From Chloroflexota bacterium (lineage in GTDB: Bacteria > Chloroflexota > Anaerolineae > J102), in assembly GCA_029782215.1 (NCBI GenBank), contig JAKOVD010000081.1:1-44565 (forward strand): a stretch of DNA of 44,565 bases, read 5' to 3'. Of the stretch, positions 8,772-18,299 are shown one piece after another. Position 1 is the stretch's first letter. Every line of letters begins with the position of its first letter. The notes beneath the pieces were generated by a model that saw only the letters and a program-made list of their open reading frames with translations, ran no database searches and was not told where the DNA came from. The position numbers and the translations under genes are program-made.

Positions 8772-9466
8772 CGCGGGACTCCTGTGGAATGGGGAAGCAG
8801 GTCGATGCTGCGGCTGAGGGTCAGGCAGGGCAGCCTGTCAAACAGGCCTGCCAGGTCTTCGTCGCCGGGCGGAAGCTGCTGCACGTGGCGTTCGCGCTCG
8901 TCTGGCGCCGCCGCGGCCACCAGGAAGACCATCGATGCCCGCTGGTAGAGCAGGTTGCCCGCGGCGGCAATCTCCAGGCGAGCCACTTCCAGGCGCCGCC
9001 GCATGGCCGGCACCACGACCTTGCCGAAGTGGTGGCCGAAAGCGTCGGTGTCTTCAGAAGAGTGACCGGCGGCAAAGTAGGCGGGACAGAACTGCTGCGC
9101 CCAGAAGCGCTCGGCGCTGCGGAAGGCCGGGGAAAGCAGGTCGGCGTGCAGGGTAACGTCAAGGGTGGCGCCCAGCCGTTCGATGCGCAGCATGGCGCCT
9201 AGCTGCGAAGGCCGCAGATCGAAGAACGCCCCGGCGTCGAACTCCTGCCAGTGCCGGTAGGCGTCCGGCAGGCGGTCGAGACGTTCGGCGAGCACGCCCA
9301 CCGCATCGGCCAGGCGCACGATCCGTTCGCCCAGGCGGCGCCGGGAGGGCACGCGATAGGCGGGGACCAAAGGCTGGGCGAGGAAGATCTGCGCCTGGCT
9401 GCGGCAGGGCCAACTGCGTTCAGGATCGGCAATGGCGGCGATGAGGGCAGGAAGGGAGGAAGGCAA
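8768..9466 (-). CDS. Unknown protein in the polysaccharide operon
   Basis: A 232-residue protein I do not recognise. It is probably real: it sits between rmlA-like and rfbB genes on the same strand, and its stop overlaps the rfbB start by four bases. Visible features are a basic and hydrophobic N-terminal third and a segment FWAQQFCPAYFAAGHSSEDT. Next comes DAFGHHFGKVVVPAMRRRLE, and then a small hydrophobic stretch YQRASMVFLVAAAA. No signal peptide or clear transmembrane helix is seen. The start (TTG 9466) is weak and lies five bases from a heptanucleotide repeat array, so the true start may be internal. A role in glycan synthesis is inferred only from context. Confidence 0.6.
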   Translation of the reverse strand: MPSSLPALIAAIADPERSWPCRSQAQIFLAQPLVPAYRVPSRRRLGERIVRLADAVGVLAERLDRLPDAYRHWQEFDAGAFFDLRPSQLGAMLRIERLGATLDVTLHADLLSPAFRSAERFWAQQFCPAYFAAGHSSEDTDAFGHHFGKVVVPAMRRRLEVARLEIAAAGNLLYQRASMVFLVAAAAPDERERHVQQLPPGDEDLAGLFDRLPCLTLSRSIDLLPHSTGVPR

Positions 9467-9471
9467 GGGAA

Positions 9472-9499
9472 ATTGCGAAATGCGAATTGCGAATTGCGG
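9472..9499. repeat. Heptanucleotide tandem repeat (ATTGCGA x4)
   Basis: Four consecutive 7-bp units (ATTGCGA, AATGCGA, ATTGCGA, ATTGCGG) fill most of the gap between the rmlA-like gene and the unknown gene, ending five bases from that gene's presumed start. This is one of several unrelated heptad arrays in the window. Confidence 0.85.
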
Positions 9500-9526
9500 A
9501 GGGGGCTGCCTGCCGCCTGCTGCCTG

Positions 9527-10609
<1,083 letters not shown>

Positions 10610-10812
10610 TTACTGCCTTGAAGACGACGACAGGGCCCGCCGCAGCGCCCACCGGCGGGCAGACCGGGGAGCGGGCCGCATCTGGGCGCGGTCACAAAAA
10701 CCGGCAGCCAACGTCGCCGGGGAGACGAACCTCCGGCGGCCGGTCTGCCGGCTAGAGATACAATGGCACGGCAAAGGGCCTCGCATGAGGCTTTGCCCGG
10801 GATCGGCCTGGG

Positions 10813-11472
10813 CTAATTCTGGCCGTAGGCGCCATAGACGCTGGCGTCAAGGGCGGCGTTGGTGAGCACCGCGCCCACAAGCCGGGCATTGACCTTGGCC
10901 AGCAGGTCCTTGGCGCGCTGCGCATGCTCGCGCTTGGTCTGGCCGGCGCTGACCACCAGCAGCACGCCATCCACCTTGGCGGCGAGCAGCGCCGCATCGG
11001 TGACGGTGATCACCGGCGGCGCGTCCAGCAGCACCAGGTCGGCGTCGGCTGCGACCTGCTCCAGCAGCGCCTTCATCCGGACCGATGCCAGGAGGTCGGC
11101 GGGGTTAGGCGGCAGCGGGCCGCTGGTCATCACCCGCAGATTGGGGATGTTCGTGGCCTGGAGGGGAAGCGCGGTTTCGGCGCTGAGGATGGCGGTGGTC
11201 ACCCCCAAATTGTTGCTCAGCTCGAAGAACTCGTGTAGCCGCGGCCGCCGCAGGTCGCAGTCGAGGAGCACCACCCGCTTGCCGGCCTGGGCGCTGATCA
11301 CGCCCAGGTTGGCCAGGGTCGTCGACTTGCCTTCGTCGGGGGCGGCGCTGGTCACCAACAGCGTGTGGATGGGACGGTCGAGGCTGGAAAATTCCAGGTT
11401 GGTGCGCAGGCTGCGGTAGGCTTCGGCCTGGGGCGAACGCGCATCGGTCAACGTGATGAGGTCAGCGGTCAT
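10813..11472 (-). CDS. CpsD/CapB-type tyrosine-protein kinase
   Basis: A 219-residue cytoplasmic BY-kinase ATPase. It opens with SPQAEAYRSLRTNL, typical of the family, then Walker A SAAPDEGKSTT (about 42-52), Walker A' VVLLDCDLRRP and Walker B LVLLDAPP. The C-terminal tyrosine cluster is reduced to YGAY in the last seven residues. With the Wzz-like protein encoded immediately upstream (stop 11477, four bases from this ATG) it would form the split activator/kinase pair of Firmicutes-type CapA/CapB systems that control exopolysaccharide polymerisation. The short stop-start gap fixes the start at ATG 11472. Confidence 0.88.
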   Translation of the reverse strand: MTADLITLTDARSPQAEAYRSLRTNLEFSSLDRPIHTLLVTSAAPDEGKSTTLANLGVISAQAGKRVVLLDCDLRRPRLHEFFELSNNLGVTTAILSAETALPLQATNIPNLRVMTSGPLPPNPADLLASVRMKALLEQVAADADLVLLDAPPVITVTDAALLAAKVDGVLLVVSAGQTKREHAQRAKDLLAKVNARLVGAVLTNAALDASVYGAYGQN

Positions 11473-11476
11473 GGGT

Positions 11477-12193
11477 TCAGGTTTGAGGAACAGGGCGGCG
11501 GGCCTGTTCAGCCTTGCGACCGGCGCCCGTCTTGGCAGATTCGCTGGGTGGAATGGCGCCGAGAACGCTGAGGCCCAGGGCGCGTTCGGCATCTTCAGGC
11601 GAGCGGATGACGCCGCTCTCCAACCACTCCAACAGGAAGACGATCAAAACCCCTACCAGGGCGCCCAACAGCAGGCCGACCAGGGCATTCAAGCGCGTGT
11701 TCGGCCGCCAGAGCGGGGCGTCACGGGCGTTGTCGACGATGGTCACGTCAATGCGGTCGCCCTTGTCCTGCTGCTGGTTCCAGGTTTCGCGCTCGTCCAC
11801 GAAGCTCTGCGCCAGCGTCTGCACGATCTCGATGGCGGTCTGCGGATCCGCGTCCTTCGCCACAATCCCGATCAGGAAGCGATCGGGCTCGGGATTCGCT
11901 TCGACCTCAGCCAGCAGCTCGTAGCTGTTCATGTCGAGCTGCGCCTGGTCGATGACCTTCTGGGCCATGCGGTGGGTAAGCAGGTTGGTCTGGAAGTTGC
12001 GCAGCAGGTCCTTGGTGGAGTTGCTCAGGCCCCAGTCCGCCCGCGCCGGCAGGACGCTGACGAGGATCTGGGCACGGTAGATGGGTTTCTGCAGCTTGCT
12101 GAAGCCAAAAGCGGCGGCCCCGGCGATGACCGCGGTCAGCAGGATGATCCACCCCCGCTTGCGCAGGATATGCAGATAGGCTTTGAGTTCCAT
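11477..12193 (-). CDS. Wzz/CapA-type polysaccharide chain-length regulator
   Basis: A 238-residue membrane protein. It has a short cytoplasmic start (MELKAYLHILRKRGW), a first transmembrane helix (about 14-33), an extracytoplasmic part of about 130 residues, and a second helix near 167-189 (ALVGLLLGALVGVLIVFLLE). The cytoplasmic tail RSPEDAERALGLSVLGAIPP contains the proline-rich motif usual after TM2 in Wzz/CapA proteins, which touches and activates the BY-kinase. The kinase gene follows four bases later. A basic, disordered tail ends the protein. Confidence 0.88.
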   Translation of the reverse strand: MELKAYLHILRKRGWIILLTAVIAGAAAFGFSKLQKPIYRAQILVSVLPARADWGLSNSTKDLLRNFQTNLLTHRMAQKVIDQAQLDMNSYELLAEVEANPEPDRFLIGIVAKDADPQTAIEIVQTLAQSFVDERETWNQQQDKGDRIDVTIVDNARDAPLWRPNTRLNALVGLLLGALVGVLIVFLLEWLESGVIRSPEDAERALGLSVLGAIPPSESAKTGAGRKAEQARRPVPQT

Positions 12194-12256
12194 CGTGATC
12201 GGTCAGGTCCGGGAAGCACGGCTTGTCGCCGTGAGGGATGGTGGGAAAGGCAGACT

Positions 12257-12262
12257 ATTGTA
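12257..12262 (-). promoter_or_regulatory. Extended -10 promoter before wzz-like gene
   Basis: The minus strand reads TGCTACAAT, an extended -10 (TGn-TACAAT), about 64 bases before the start at 12193. No convincing -35 hexamer is present. It could let the wzz-cpsD-rml part be expressed separately from the first Wzz-like gene. Confidence 0.45.
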
Positions 12263-12383
12263 GCACAGGGTTCGTGTCGGGCCGGGCAGGTCTGGCGCCA
12301 AGCTTGTACACTTGCGATGGAGACGAGCGCCGGGGCTTTCGGGTTCCCCGGCACGGGTCCGGCGCCAGGGACACGCCGGGCGG

Positions 12384-13079
12384 CTAACGCCGGGGAATCT
12401 CGCCGACGACTGGGATGCCGAGGGCTTCCAGGTGGCTGCGCTCGCGCACGCGGTTGTCGAGGTATTCGAGCAGGAAGATGATGAGGACGCCCGCCACCAG
12501 GGCCAGCGCCAGGCGCAGCGGCAGGTCAAGACGCTCGCGCAGGCTGCGGCCCAGGGGGGCAGGCTGGCCGCGGCTGACGACGGCTACCTCGCCGCGATCG
12601 GCCAGCAACCGGGGCATGAACAGGTGCCCGGAATCCTGCAGCGTGGCGATCACGGCATCGCCGATGGCGTTGAGCTCGCTGGGATCGCCGCCGTATAGCG
12701 TCAGTTGCAGGATGCGGTGCAGCTTGCCGGTCTGGGCGCTGCCCTGGATGGCGCCGGGCGAGACCGTGATGCCCTGGTCCGCCAGCCGCCGCGACACCTC
12801 GGCGGCGAACTCCGAGCCTTTGACGATCTCGCTGAAGTCGTCCACGAGGTATTCGGACGAGAGCGCCGTGTAGTAGCCGTCATAGGTATACTGGCCCGGC
12901 GTTTGCTCCGGCGTGATGCCCACGCTCAAGGACATCCCCAGGGCGTAGGCAGGGGGACGGGGCTGCCACGGCCGCTGTGTGACCAGGGTCAGGACCAGGG
13001 AAAGAAGCAGGAGAACGGCCAGGATCCACCAGCGGCGGAGGAGGATGGCCACATAGGAGCGCAAGAGCATATCGGCCAA
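12384..13079 (-). CDS. Second Wzz-like chain-length determinant
   Basis: A 231-residue protein with the two-helix topology of Wzz/YveK proteins. TM1 is at about 13-33 (ILLRRWWILAVLLLLSLVLT). A periplasmic-type domain of about 135 residues follows, then TM2 at about 188-207 (LRLALALVAGVLIIFLLEYL). The tail HLEALGIPVVGEIPR carries the post-TM2 proline motif. It differs markedly from the Wzz-like protein encoded downstream. The pair may form hetero-oligomers or control two chain-length classes. It is the first gene of the polysaccharide operon on this strand. Confidence 0.82.
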   Translation of the reverse strand: MADMLLRSYVAILLRRWWILAVLLLLSLVLTLVTQRPWQPRPPAYALGMSLSVGITPEQTPGQYTYDGYYTALSSEYLVDDFSEIVKGSEFAAEVSRRLADQGITVSPGAIQGSAQTGKLHRILQLTLYGGDPSELNAIGDAVIATLQDSGHLFMPRLLADRGEVAVVSRGQPAPLGRSLRERLDLPLRLALALVAGVLIIFLLEYLDNRVRERSHLEALGIPVVGEIPRR

Positions 13080-13147
13080 TCGACGGGCAAGAAGTCACGA
13101 GCGGCAACGCCGCCCGTGCGCGTAGTGTGGGGGTATCAACCCATTGA

Positions 13148-13153
13148 TGTCAA
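13148..13153 (-). promoter_or_regulatory. Possible -35 element of the polysaccharide operon
   Basis: The minus strand has a consensus -35 TTGACA about 70 bases before the first Wzz-like gene. The -10 is weak (CACACT after 19 bp is the best candidate), so only the -35 is convincing. Confidence 0.35.
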
Positions 13154-13194
13154 GTTGCGACGATCACGTGGGGTCCCGATCCTCCCCAAAACAG

Positions 13195-13225
13195 TCCGCC
13201 CGGCGCAGAAGACTGGCCGGGCGGA
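13195..13225 (-). terminator. Probable terminator after clpC
   Basis: A perfect 10-bp GC-rich stem (13195-13204 with 13216-13225) and 11-nt loop lie 23 bases past the clpC stop. On the minus strand the stem is followed by CTGTTTT. Confidence 0.72.
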
Positions 13226-13247
13226 AAGGTGTGACGAGGAAAGGTGC

Positions 13248-15776
13248 TCAGGCGGAGGGATGTTCCAGGTTCAGGGGCAGATCGACGGCAATGGGCGGCC
13301 GCTCGCCCTTGTGGAAGCTGATCTTGCCGTTGCGCAGGGCGGCGGCATCGTTGGCATCGCCATCGACCTCCGCTTCGACCACGATCAGGTCGCCGGTGGC
13401 GTAGTCGCCGTTGAGCAGGGCCTTGCTGAGCGGGCTCTCGATCACCCGCTGCAGCACCCGGCGCAGCGGCCGGGCGCCGTACTCCGGATCATAGCCCTGG
13501 GCGCCCAGCACGCGGCGGGCCAGGTCGGTCAGTTCGATGTCCAGCCCGTGCTCGCCCAGGCGCCTGGCCACCTCGGCCACCTGCAGGTCGACGATCTGGA
13601 GCACCTGGTCGGGCGTGAGCACATGGAAGGGGATGATCTCGTCCACCCGGTTGAGAAACTCCGGCCGGAACGTGCGCTTGAGCTCGCGCTGGATATCACC
13701 CAACAGGCGGGCGTCGTCGCTGGCGCTGGCGTCGGAGCGGAAGCCGAGGCGCCGGGTGTCGGTCACGTGCATGGACCCGACGTTGGTGGTCATGATCAGG
13801 ACGGTGTTGCGGAAATCCACGGTGCGTCCCTGTCCGTCCGTGAGGCGCCCGTCTTCAAGAATCTGCAGCAGGGCGTTCCATACCTCCGGATGCGCCTTCT
13901 CCAGCTCGTCGAAGAGGATCACCTGGTAGGGCCGGCGGCGCACGGCCTCGGTCAACTGGCCGCCCTCGTCGTAGCCGACGTATCCCGGCGGCGCGCCCAT
14001 CAGGCGGCTGACCGTGTGCGGCTCGCGGTACTCGCTCATATCGATGCGCAGCAGGGCATCGGGGTCGTCGAACAGGAACTCCGCCAGCGCCCGCGCCAGC
14101 TCGGTCTTGCCGACGCCGGTGGGGCCCAGAAAGATGAAGGAGCCGATGGGGCGGCGCGGGTCCTTCAGACCGGCGCGGGAGCGGCGAATGGCGTCGGCGA
14201 TGGCGCTGATGCCCTCGTCCTGGCCGATGATACGCTGGTGCAGAAACTCCTCCATCCGCAGCAGCTTGCGCGTCTCAGACTCGAGCATCTGGCTGACGGG
14301 GATGCCGGTCCAGGCATGCACGATCTGGGCGATCTGCTCCTCGGCGACCACGCCGCTCAGCCCGGATTTGTCCTGCCAGGCGGTCGTCTTGACCTTGTAT
14401 TCCTTTTCCAGCCGGATGGACTCGGTCTTGAGCTGGGCGGCCCGTTCGTAGTCGCGTTGGTTCCAGGCCGATTCCTCTGCCTGCTTGGTTTCGTCAAGGG
14501 AACGGCGAAGCTGCCTGAGCTCCGAAGGCTCCGACTGCATGCCCACCCGCATCTTGGCCGCCGCTTCGTCGATCAGGTCGATGGCCTTGTCGGGCAACTG
14601 GCGCCCGGTGACGTAGCGATGCGACAGACGCACGGCCGCGGCCAGGGCCTCGTCCGTAAAGCGGACCCGGTGGTGGTCTTCGTAGCGCTGGCGCAGGCCC
14701 TGGAGGATGGCGATGGCATCGTCGACGCTGGGCTCATTGACCCAGATCGGGGCGAAGCGCCGTTCCAGCGCCGAATCTTTCTCGATCTGCTGGCGAAATT
14801 CATCGGGGGTCGTGGCGCCGATCACGCGCAGCTCGCCGCGCGCCAGGGCCGGCTTCATCATGTTGCTGGCGTCCATGGCGCCGCTGGCAGCGCCAGCGCC
14901 GACCACGGTGTGGATCTCGTCGATGAAGAGGATGATCTCGCCGTTGGCCTGCCGCACCTCGTCCATCACGCCCTTGAGGCGCTCCTCGAACTCGCCGCGG
15001 AAGCGGGTGCCGGCGATCATGGCTCCCAGGTCCAGGGCCATGATGCGGCGTCCGCGCAGCAGCTCGGGCACGTCCTCCGCCACAATGCGCTGGGCCAGGC
15101 CCTCGACGATGGCCGTCTTGCCCACGCCCGCTTCGCCGATGAGGACGGGATTGTTCTTGGTGCGCCGGCTGAGCACCTGGATCACGCGCATGATCTCCTG
15201 CTCGCGGCCGATGACAGGATCGAGCTTGTCCTCGGCGGCCAGGCCGGTCAGATCGCGTGCGTACTTCTCCAGGATGCGGAAGCGCGTTTCCGCTTTCGGG
15301 TCGCTGACCTTCTTGCCCTGGCGCAGCTCGTCGATGGCGCGGCCAATGGCATCCTTGCCCAGGTTGTAGCGGCGCAGCAGGTTGGCCGCCGGCGTGTTCC
15401 GCTCGGCGGCGATGGCCAGGAAAAGGTGCTCGGTGGAGATGTATTGATCGCCCAGACGCTCGGCTTCCTCGGTCGCCACCTGGTTGAGCCGGTGCAGGCG
15501 GGGCGTGATGTAGATCTGGCCGGGTGCGCTGAAGTCCATGTTGGGGCCGCCTGTGCGCGGGGCGCGCTGCAGGATGGCCTCGAGGTCGGCATGGATCTTG
15601 TCCACGTCGGCGTTCAGGTGCCCCAGAATCTGCCTGACCATGCCGTCAGGCTGCTCGACCAGGGCCAGAAACAGATGCTCGGTGTCGGCCTGGCTGTGCT
15701 GGAAGCGGTGCAGTATCTCATAGGCGCGCATGAGCGCGTCCTGGGCGCGTTCGGTATAGCGTTCAAACTGCATCAT
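13248..15776 (-). CDS. clpC: ClpC-type AAA+ unfoldase (Clp protease ATPase subunit)
   Basis: An 842-residue Hsp100 protein that unfolds substrates and feeds them to ClpP. A double Clp N domain (about 1-145) starts [20 protein letters not shown]. The first AAA+ module has Walker A GEAGVGKT and Walker [10 protein letters not shown] short middle segment of about 50 residues follows ([20 protein letters not shown]), as in ClpC and unlike the long coiled coil of ClpB. The second module has Walker [12 protein letters not shown], the pore loop GYVGYDEGG and Walker [21 protein letters not shown] in module two is in the position of the ClpP-docking LGF/IGF loop. No mcsA, mcsB, ctsR or CIRCE element is seen nearby. 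Confidence 0.92.
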   Translation of the reverse strand: MMQFERYTERAQDALMRAYEILHRFQHSQADTEHLFLALVEQPDGMVRQILGHLNADVDKIHADLEAILQRAPRTGGPNMDFSAPGQIYITPRLHRLNQVATEEAERLGDQYISTEHLFLAIAAERNTPAANLLRRYNLGKDAIGRAIDELRQGKKVSDPKAETRFRILEKYARDLTGLAAEDKLDPVIGREQEIMRVIQVLSRRTKNNPVLIGEAGVGKTAIVEGLAQRIVAEDVPELLRGRRIMALDLGAMIAGTRFRGEFEERLKGVMDEVRQANGEIILFIDEIHTVVGAGAASGAMDASNMMKPALARGELRVIGATTPDEFRQQIEKDSALERRFAPIWVNEPSVDDAIAILQGLRQRYEDHHRVRFTDEALAAAVRLSHRYVTGRQLPDKAIDLIDEAAAKMRVGMQSEPSELRQLRRSLDETKQAEESAWNQRDYERAAQLKTESIRLEKEYKVKTTAWQDKSGLSGVVAEEQIAQIVHAWTGIPVSQMLESETRKLLRMEEFLHQRIIGQDEGISAIADAIRRSRAGLKDPRRPIGSFIFLGPTGVGKTELARALAEFLFDDPDALLRIDMSEYREPHTVSRLMGAPPGYVGYDEGGQLTEAVRRRPYQVILFDELEKAHPEVWNALLQILEDGRLTDGQGRTVDFRNTVLIMTTNVGSMHVTDTRRLGFRSDASASDDARLLGDIQRELKRTFRPEFLNRVDEIIPFHVLTPDQVLQIVDLQVAEVARRLGEHGLDIELTDLARRVLGAQGYDPEYGARPLRRVLQRVIESPLSKALLNGDYATGDLIVVEAEVDGDANDAAALRNGKISFHKGERPPIAVDLPLNLEHPSA

Positions 15777-15930
15777 AGTGGAAGTGCTCCGGATAGTTCG
15801 TGTGCAGGGACTCTTCTTCGGCTGGTTTCAAGTCCGTTCATCTCACTATAAGGGCAGCGGCAGCCACCCAAGCGTAAGTATGTTCTCAATTTGGGCAAAC
15901 GCAAACGCAACTCAAATGGAAATCAAGAAC

Positions 15931-15992
15931 GACGCACTTCGGAAGTGCGTCGCTCCTGGTGGTGCTCTACGTGATCAGGTGCGTCGCACCTG
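15931..15992 (-). terminator. Two small hairpins sharing GTGCGTCGC, possible terminator or REP-like unit
   Basis: A 9-bp stem with a 3-nt loop at 15931-15951, and an 8-bp near-palindrome (CAGGTGCG/CGCACCTG, one central base) at 15976-15992, both lie between the ends of clpC's upstream region and the baeRF stop codon. Both contain GTGCGTCGC. There is no U-tract after the first hairpin met on the minus strand, so they may be a repeat family rather than a true terminator. Confidence 0.45.
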
Positions 15993-16004
15993 GCCATTGC
16001 CGTG

Positions 16005-17102
16005 TCAGAACCGGAGGAAGGCGCCGATCTGGTAGTTGTCCTGGGCCAACTGGTTGTCGGGGGGAACGACGATGACCTGCGCCCCCTGGGCGATGGTGCG
16101 CCGCGCCAGGGTGTTGATGGCATCAGGGAGATGCTGCAAGTGGCCGCCGCAGACCGGGCAGACATCGCCGCCCTGGGTGCTCAGGGAGTTGCAGGCCTGG
16201 CAGCGCTGGACACTCGCCTCCGCGACCTCGTACGTCTCGGTAAACAGAAGCTGGTAGACCCGGCCGCTTTGGATGGCGTCCACCGTAGGACTGAGGCCGA
16301 TGACGGCGCCGTCGCCCTTGCCTGCCGCGACCATCAGGTTTTCGGCAAGCTGCTGGATATAGGCTGCACGGGCCTGGAGCGCTACGGCCTCGGCGCGCTC
16401 TCGCACTTCCTGCACACCGGCCGTCAGCTCCAAAGGCGTCGATCCCACGACCAGCTTCCGCAGGGCCTGCGGCAGCTCTTCGGTCAGACGGGCCAGGTTG
16501 TCATCGGTGCCCGCCAGGACCAGGCGCCGCCAATTGTGCTGGTGCTGCAGGTTGACCGTCTGTTCCACCACCTCGCGCAGGTTGGCCTGGGCCACCTCAT
16601 CCTCCCGGCGCTGAAGACGGGCCGCCGAACGCCCCCCCTGCTTGTGCCGTTTCACCTCCTCGCCGATAACGCCCGCCGTCTCCTCCAGGCTGCCCAGGTG
16701 GAACGAGAAGAAACGGGCTCCATTCTTATCGAAATTGACGACGCCGAGATTGCCATAGGTGTCGACCAGATCCACCAGACGCCTGACCAGGGGACGGCGA
16801 TCGACCATGATGGCATCGTCTACGGGAACGTTGAACGTGTAGCTGCGCCAGAACCCCAGCGCCTGACAGGTGAAGCAGACCACACTGCGCGCCTGCCGGT
16901 CATATTCCAGGTCCAGATAGTGCTCGATGCGCTCGCGGTCGGCGGCATCGAAACCCTCCACGCTGTCGAAGAGACCGCGCAGCGCCAGCTTATATTCCTC
17001 GATGGTGCGATAGCGAGGGTCCACCTTCAGGTAAAGACTGACGACCGGATGGCCTTGTCCATCAAACTCAACCAGCTCCCGCAATTCGGCTTCGTGAAAC
17101 AT
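16005..17102 (-). CDS. Bacterial eRF1-like (baeRF/VLRF1-type) protein
   Basis: A 365-residue protein resembling the bacterial branch of the archaeo-eukaryotic release factor superfamily. An N-terminal domain starts VVSLYLKVDPRYRT. A central domain carries the loop HKQGGRSAARLQRRED, in the place of the catalytic loop of eRF1-like proteins but with GGRS rather than GGQ. A C-terminal domain has a zinc-ribbon pattern CQAC...CPVCGG and then AQVIVVPPDNQLAQ. Family members are thought to act on ribosomes or stalled peptidyl-tRNA; the exact role is unproven. ATG 17102 is preceded by a strong GGAGG six bases away, which excludes the longer upstream frame. It follows a long leader with a uORF and terminator. 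Confidence 0.82.
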   Translation of the reverse strand: MFHEAELRELVEFDGQGHPVVSLYLKVDPRYRTIEEYKLALRGLFDSVEGFDAADRERIEHYLDLEYDRQARSVVCFTCQALGFWRSYTFNVPVDDAIMVDRRPLVRRLVDLVDTYGNLGVVNFDKNGARFFSFHLGSLEETAGVIGEEVKRHKQGGRSAARLQRREDEVAQANLREVVEQTVNLQHQHNWRRLVLAGTDDNLARLTEELPQALRKLVVGSTPLELTAGVQEVRERAEAVALQARAAYIQQLAENLMVAAGKGDGAVIGLSPTVDAIQSGRVYQLLFTETYEVAEASVQRCQACNSLSTQGGDVCPVCGGHLQHLPDAINTLARRTIAQGAQVIVVPPDNQLAQDNYQIGAFLRF

Positions 17103-17211
17103 GGCGTTGCCTCCTGCCAAACGAGTGTTCCCCGCAATGCCTCGGCATCGACGCGGATGGCTTTCGTCCCTCGACATTGAGGGGGATAGAGAATGGGGGT
17201 TGGGAAAGAAA

Positions 17212-17260
17212 GCGGCAGTGCCCACTTCCCCGGTGAAAGACCGGAGGCGCGCACTGCCGC
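17212..17260 (-). terminator. Leader terminator upstream of the baeRF gene
   Basis: A perfect 10-bp stem (17212-17221 with 17251-17260) with an inner CCGG/CCGG helix is followed on the minus strand by TTTCTTT. It lies between the promoter and the gene, about 110 bases before the start codon. A competing 7-bp pairing is possible between 17262-17268 and 17218-17224, which would use part of the terminator's downstream arm. That is the arrangement of an attenuator. Confidence 0.65.
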
Positions 17261-17270
17261 ATGGGCACGC

Positions 17271-17342
17271 TTAATTGAAAGAGATTGAATCGACGACTGG
17301 AATGAGCATCGATCTGGCCAATTGAAGAACCACGGGCCACAT
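17271..17342 (-). CDS. Candidate 23-residue leader peptide (uORF) before baeRF gene
   Basis: ATG 17342 is preceded by GAGGTGAGAGGC, a good ribosome site, about 18 bases after the predicted transcription start. The frame gives MWPVVLQLAR, then SMLIPVVDSISFN and TAA (17273-17271). The stop is two bases from the antiterminator arm (17268-17262) and ten from the terminator stem (17260). A ribosome paused at this stop would mask the competing arm. There is no run of one amino acid, so it does not look like an amino-acid sensor. It could respond to slow translation or termination. Its reality is inferred from the signals, not from homology. Confidence 0.5.
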   Translation of the reverse strand: MWPVVLQLARSMLIPVVDSISFN

Positions 17343-17366
17343 TGCCTCTCACCTCACTGCACTTAC

Positions 17367-17395
17367 AGCTTAGCAGGTTGGCGGGCCATTGTCAA
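17367..17395 (-). promoter_or_regulatory. Sigma70-type promoter of baeRF leader
   Basis: On the minus strand TTGACA (17395-17390) and TAAGCT (17372-17367) are separated by 17 bp. The predicted start near 17360 gives a leader of about 258 nt before the gene at 17102. Confidence 0.65.
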
Positions 17396-17448
17396 TCATC
17401 TTTTCGGCCATCGCCCGGGCGTCAGGTTTCCGGCCAAGAGACCCCCTA

Positions 17449-17625
17449 TGTCATTGCGAAGCCCGTATGGGCTGAAGCAATCCCCAACCGGCACGTTGGG
17501 GACTGCTTCGCTGCGCTCGCAGTGACATGGTGAAGGGACCCCCCTATGTCATTGCGAAGCCCGTATGGGCTGAAGCAGTCCCCAACCGGCACGTTGGGGA
17601 CTGCTTCGCTGCGCTCGCAGTGACA
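17449..17625. repeat. Tandem pair of 79-bp palindromic repeats
   Basis: Two 79-bp copies (17449-17527 and 17547-17625) differ at one base and are 98 bp apart. Each starts TGTCATTGCGAAGC and ends TCGCAGTGACA, an imperfect inverted repeat. Each contains AGCCCGTATGGGCT and a long hairpin. In the right copy the hairpin stem is perfect over 15 bp (GAAGCAGTCCCCAAC and its complement); the left copy has one mismatch. The TGTCATTGCGA...GAAGCAATC wording matches an intergenic palindromic family I know from many bacterial genomes. It fills the space between msrA and the baeRF promoter. Confidence 0.9.
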
Positions 17626-17650
17626 TAGGGAGCGGAAGTCCCCTGGGAGG

Positions 17651-18223
17651 TCACGCCTTCTTCAGCCTGTCCGTGAACTGCTTGCGGAACTTCGCGACCT
17701 TGGGCGTAATGACGATCTGGCAGTAAGGCTGGAAGGTGTTGTCACGATAGTAGTTCTGATGATAGTCCTCGGCGACATAGAAGTCGCCGGCAGGAGTCAC
17801 CTCGGTCACGATGGGACCGTTCCAGATGCGGGCGGCGTTGACCTCGGCAATGACCTGCCCGGCGATCGCTTTCTGCTCGGGCGAGTGGTAGAAGATGGCC
17901 GAGCGATACTGGGTGCCCACATCCGCGCCCTGGCGATTCAGGGTCGTGGGGTCGTGGATGGTGAAGAAGACCTGGAGGATCTCCTGGAAGGAAACGACCT
18001 GGGGGTCGAACGTGACCCGGACGACCTCGGCATGGCCGGTGTTGCCCGTGCAAACCTGCTTGTAGCTGGGATGGGCGACAAGGCCGCCAGCATAACCGGA
18101 TTCGACCTTGTCAACGCCGTTGAGCTCCTGGTAGACGGCCTCCAGGCACCAAAAACAACCGCCACCCAGGGTGGCGATCTCACGGCTCTGGGCAGCGGAT
18201 GGGGATGGCGATACGTTCTCCAT
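17651..18223 (-). CDS. msrA: Peptide-methionine (S)-S-oxide reductase
   Basis: A 190-residue enzyme that reduces methionine-S-sulfoxide in proteins and free methionine. The catalytic motif GGGCFWCLE is at about residues 20-28, with the active Cys in GCFWC. It is followed by GYAGG, GHAEVVRVTFDP, FFTIHDPTTLNRQGADVGTQ, YRSAIFYHS and AEDYHQNYY, all canonical. The ATG at 18223 is preceded by AAGGAGG about ten bases upstream, which rejects an in-frame extension. No msrB is adjacent. Confidence 0.95.
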   Translation of the reverse strand: MENVSPSPSAAQSREIATLGGGCFWCLEAVYQELNGVDKVESGYAGGLVAHPSYKQVCTGNTGHAEVVRVTFDPQVVSFQEILQVFFTIHDPTTLNRQGADVGTQYRSAIFYHSPEQKAIAGQVIAEVNAARIWNGPIVTEVTPAGDFYVAEDYHQNYYRDNTFQPYCQIVITPKVAKFRKQFTDRLKKA

Positions 18224-18299
18224 GACAGACAAACCTCCTTTGCGTTCGTATCCCCTAGAGTCCGGTCGGCGAACGCTTCTTACGGCTGCCCGAGCCTGG

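Noticed and set aside
12705..15851. A 1048-codon open frame on the plus strand opposite clpC
   Set aside because: It is antisense to a fully conserved ClpC, has no recognisable domain, and is a typical GC-rich shadow frame.
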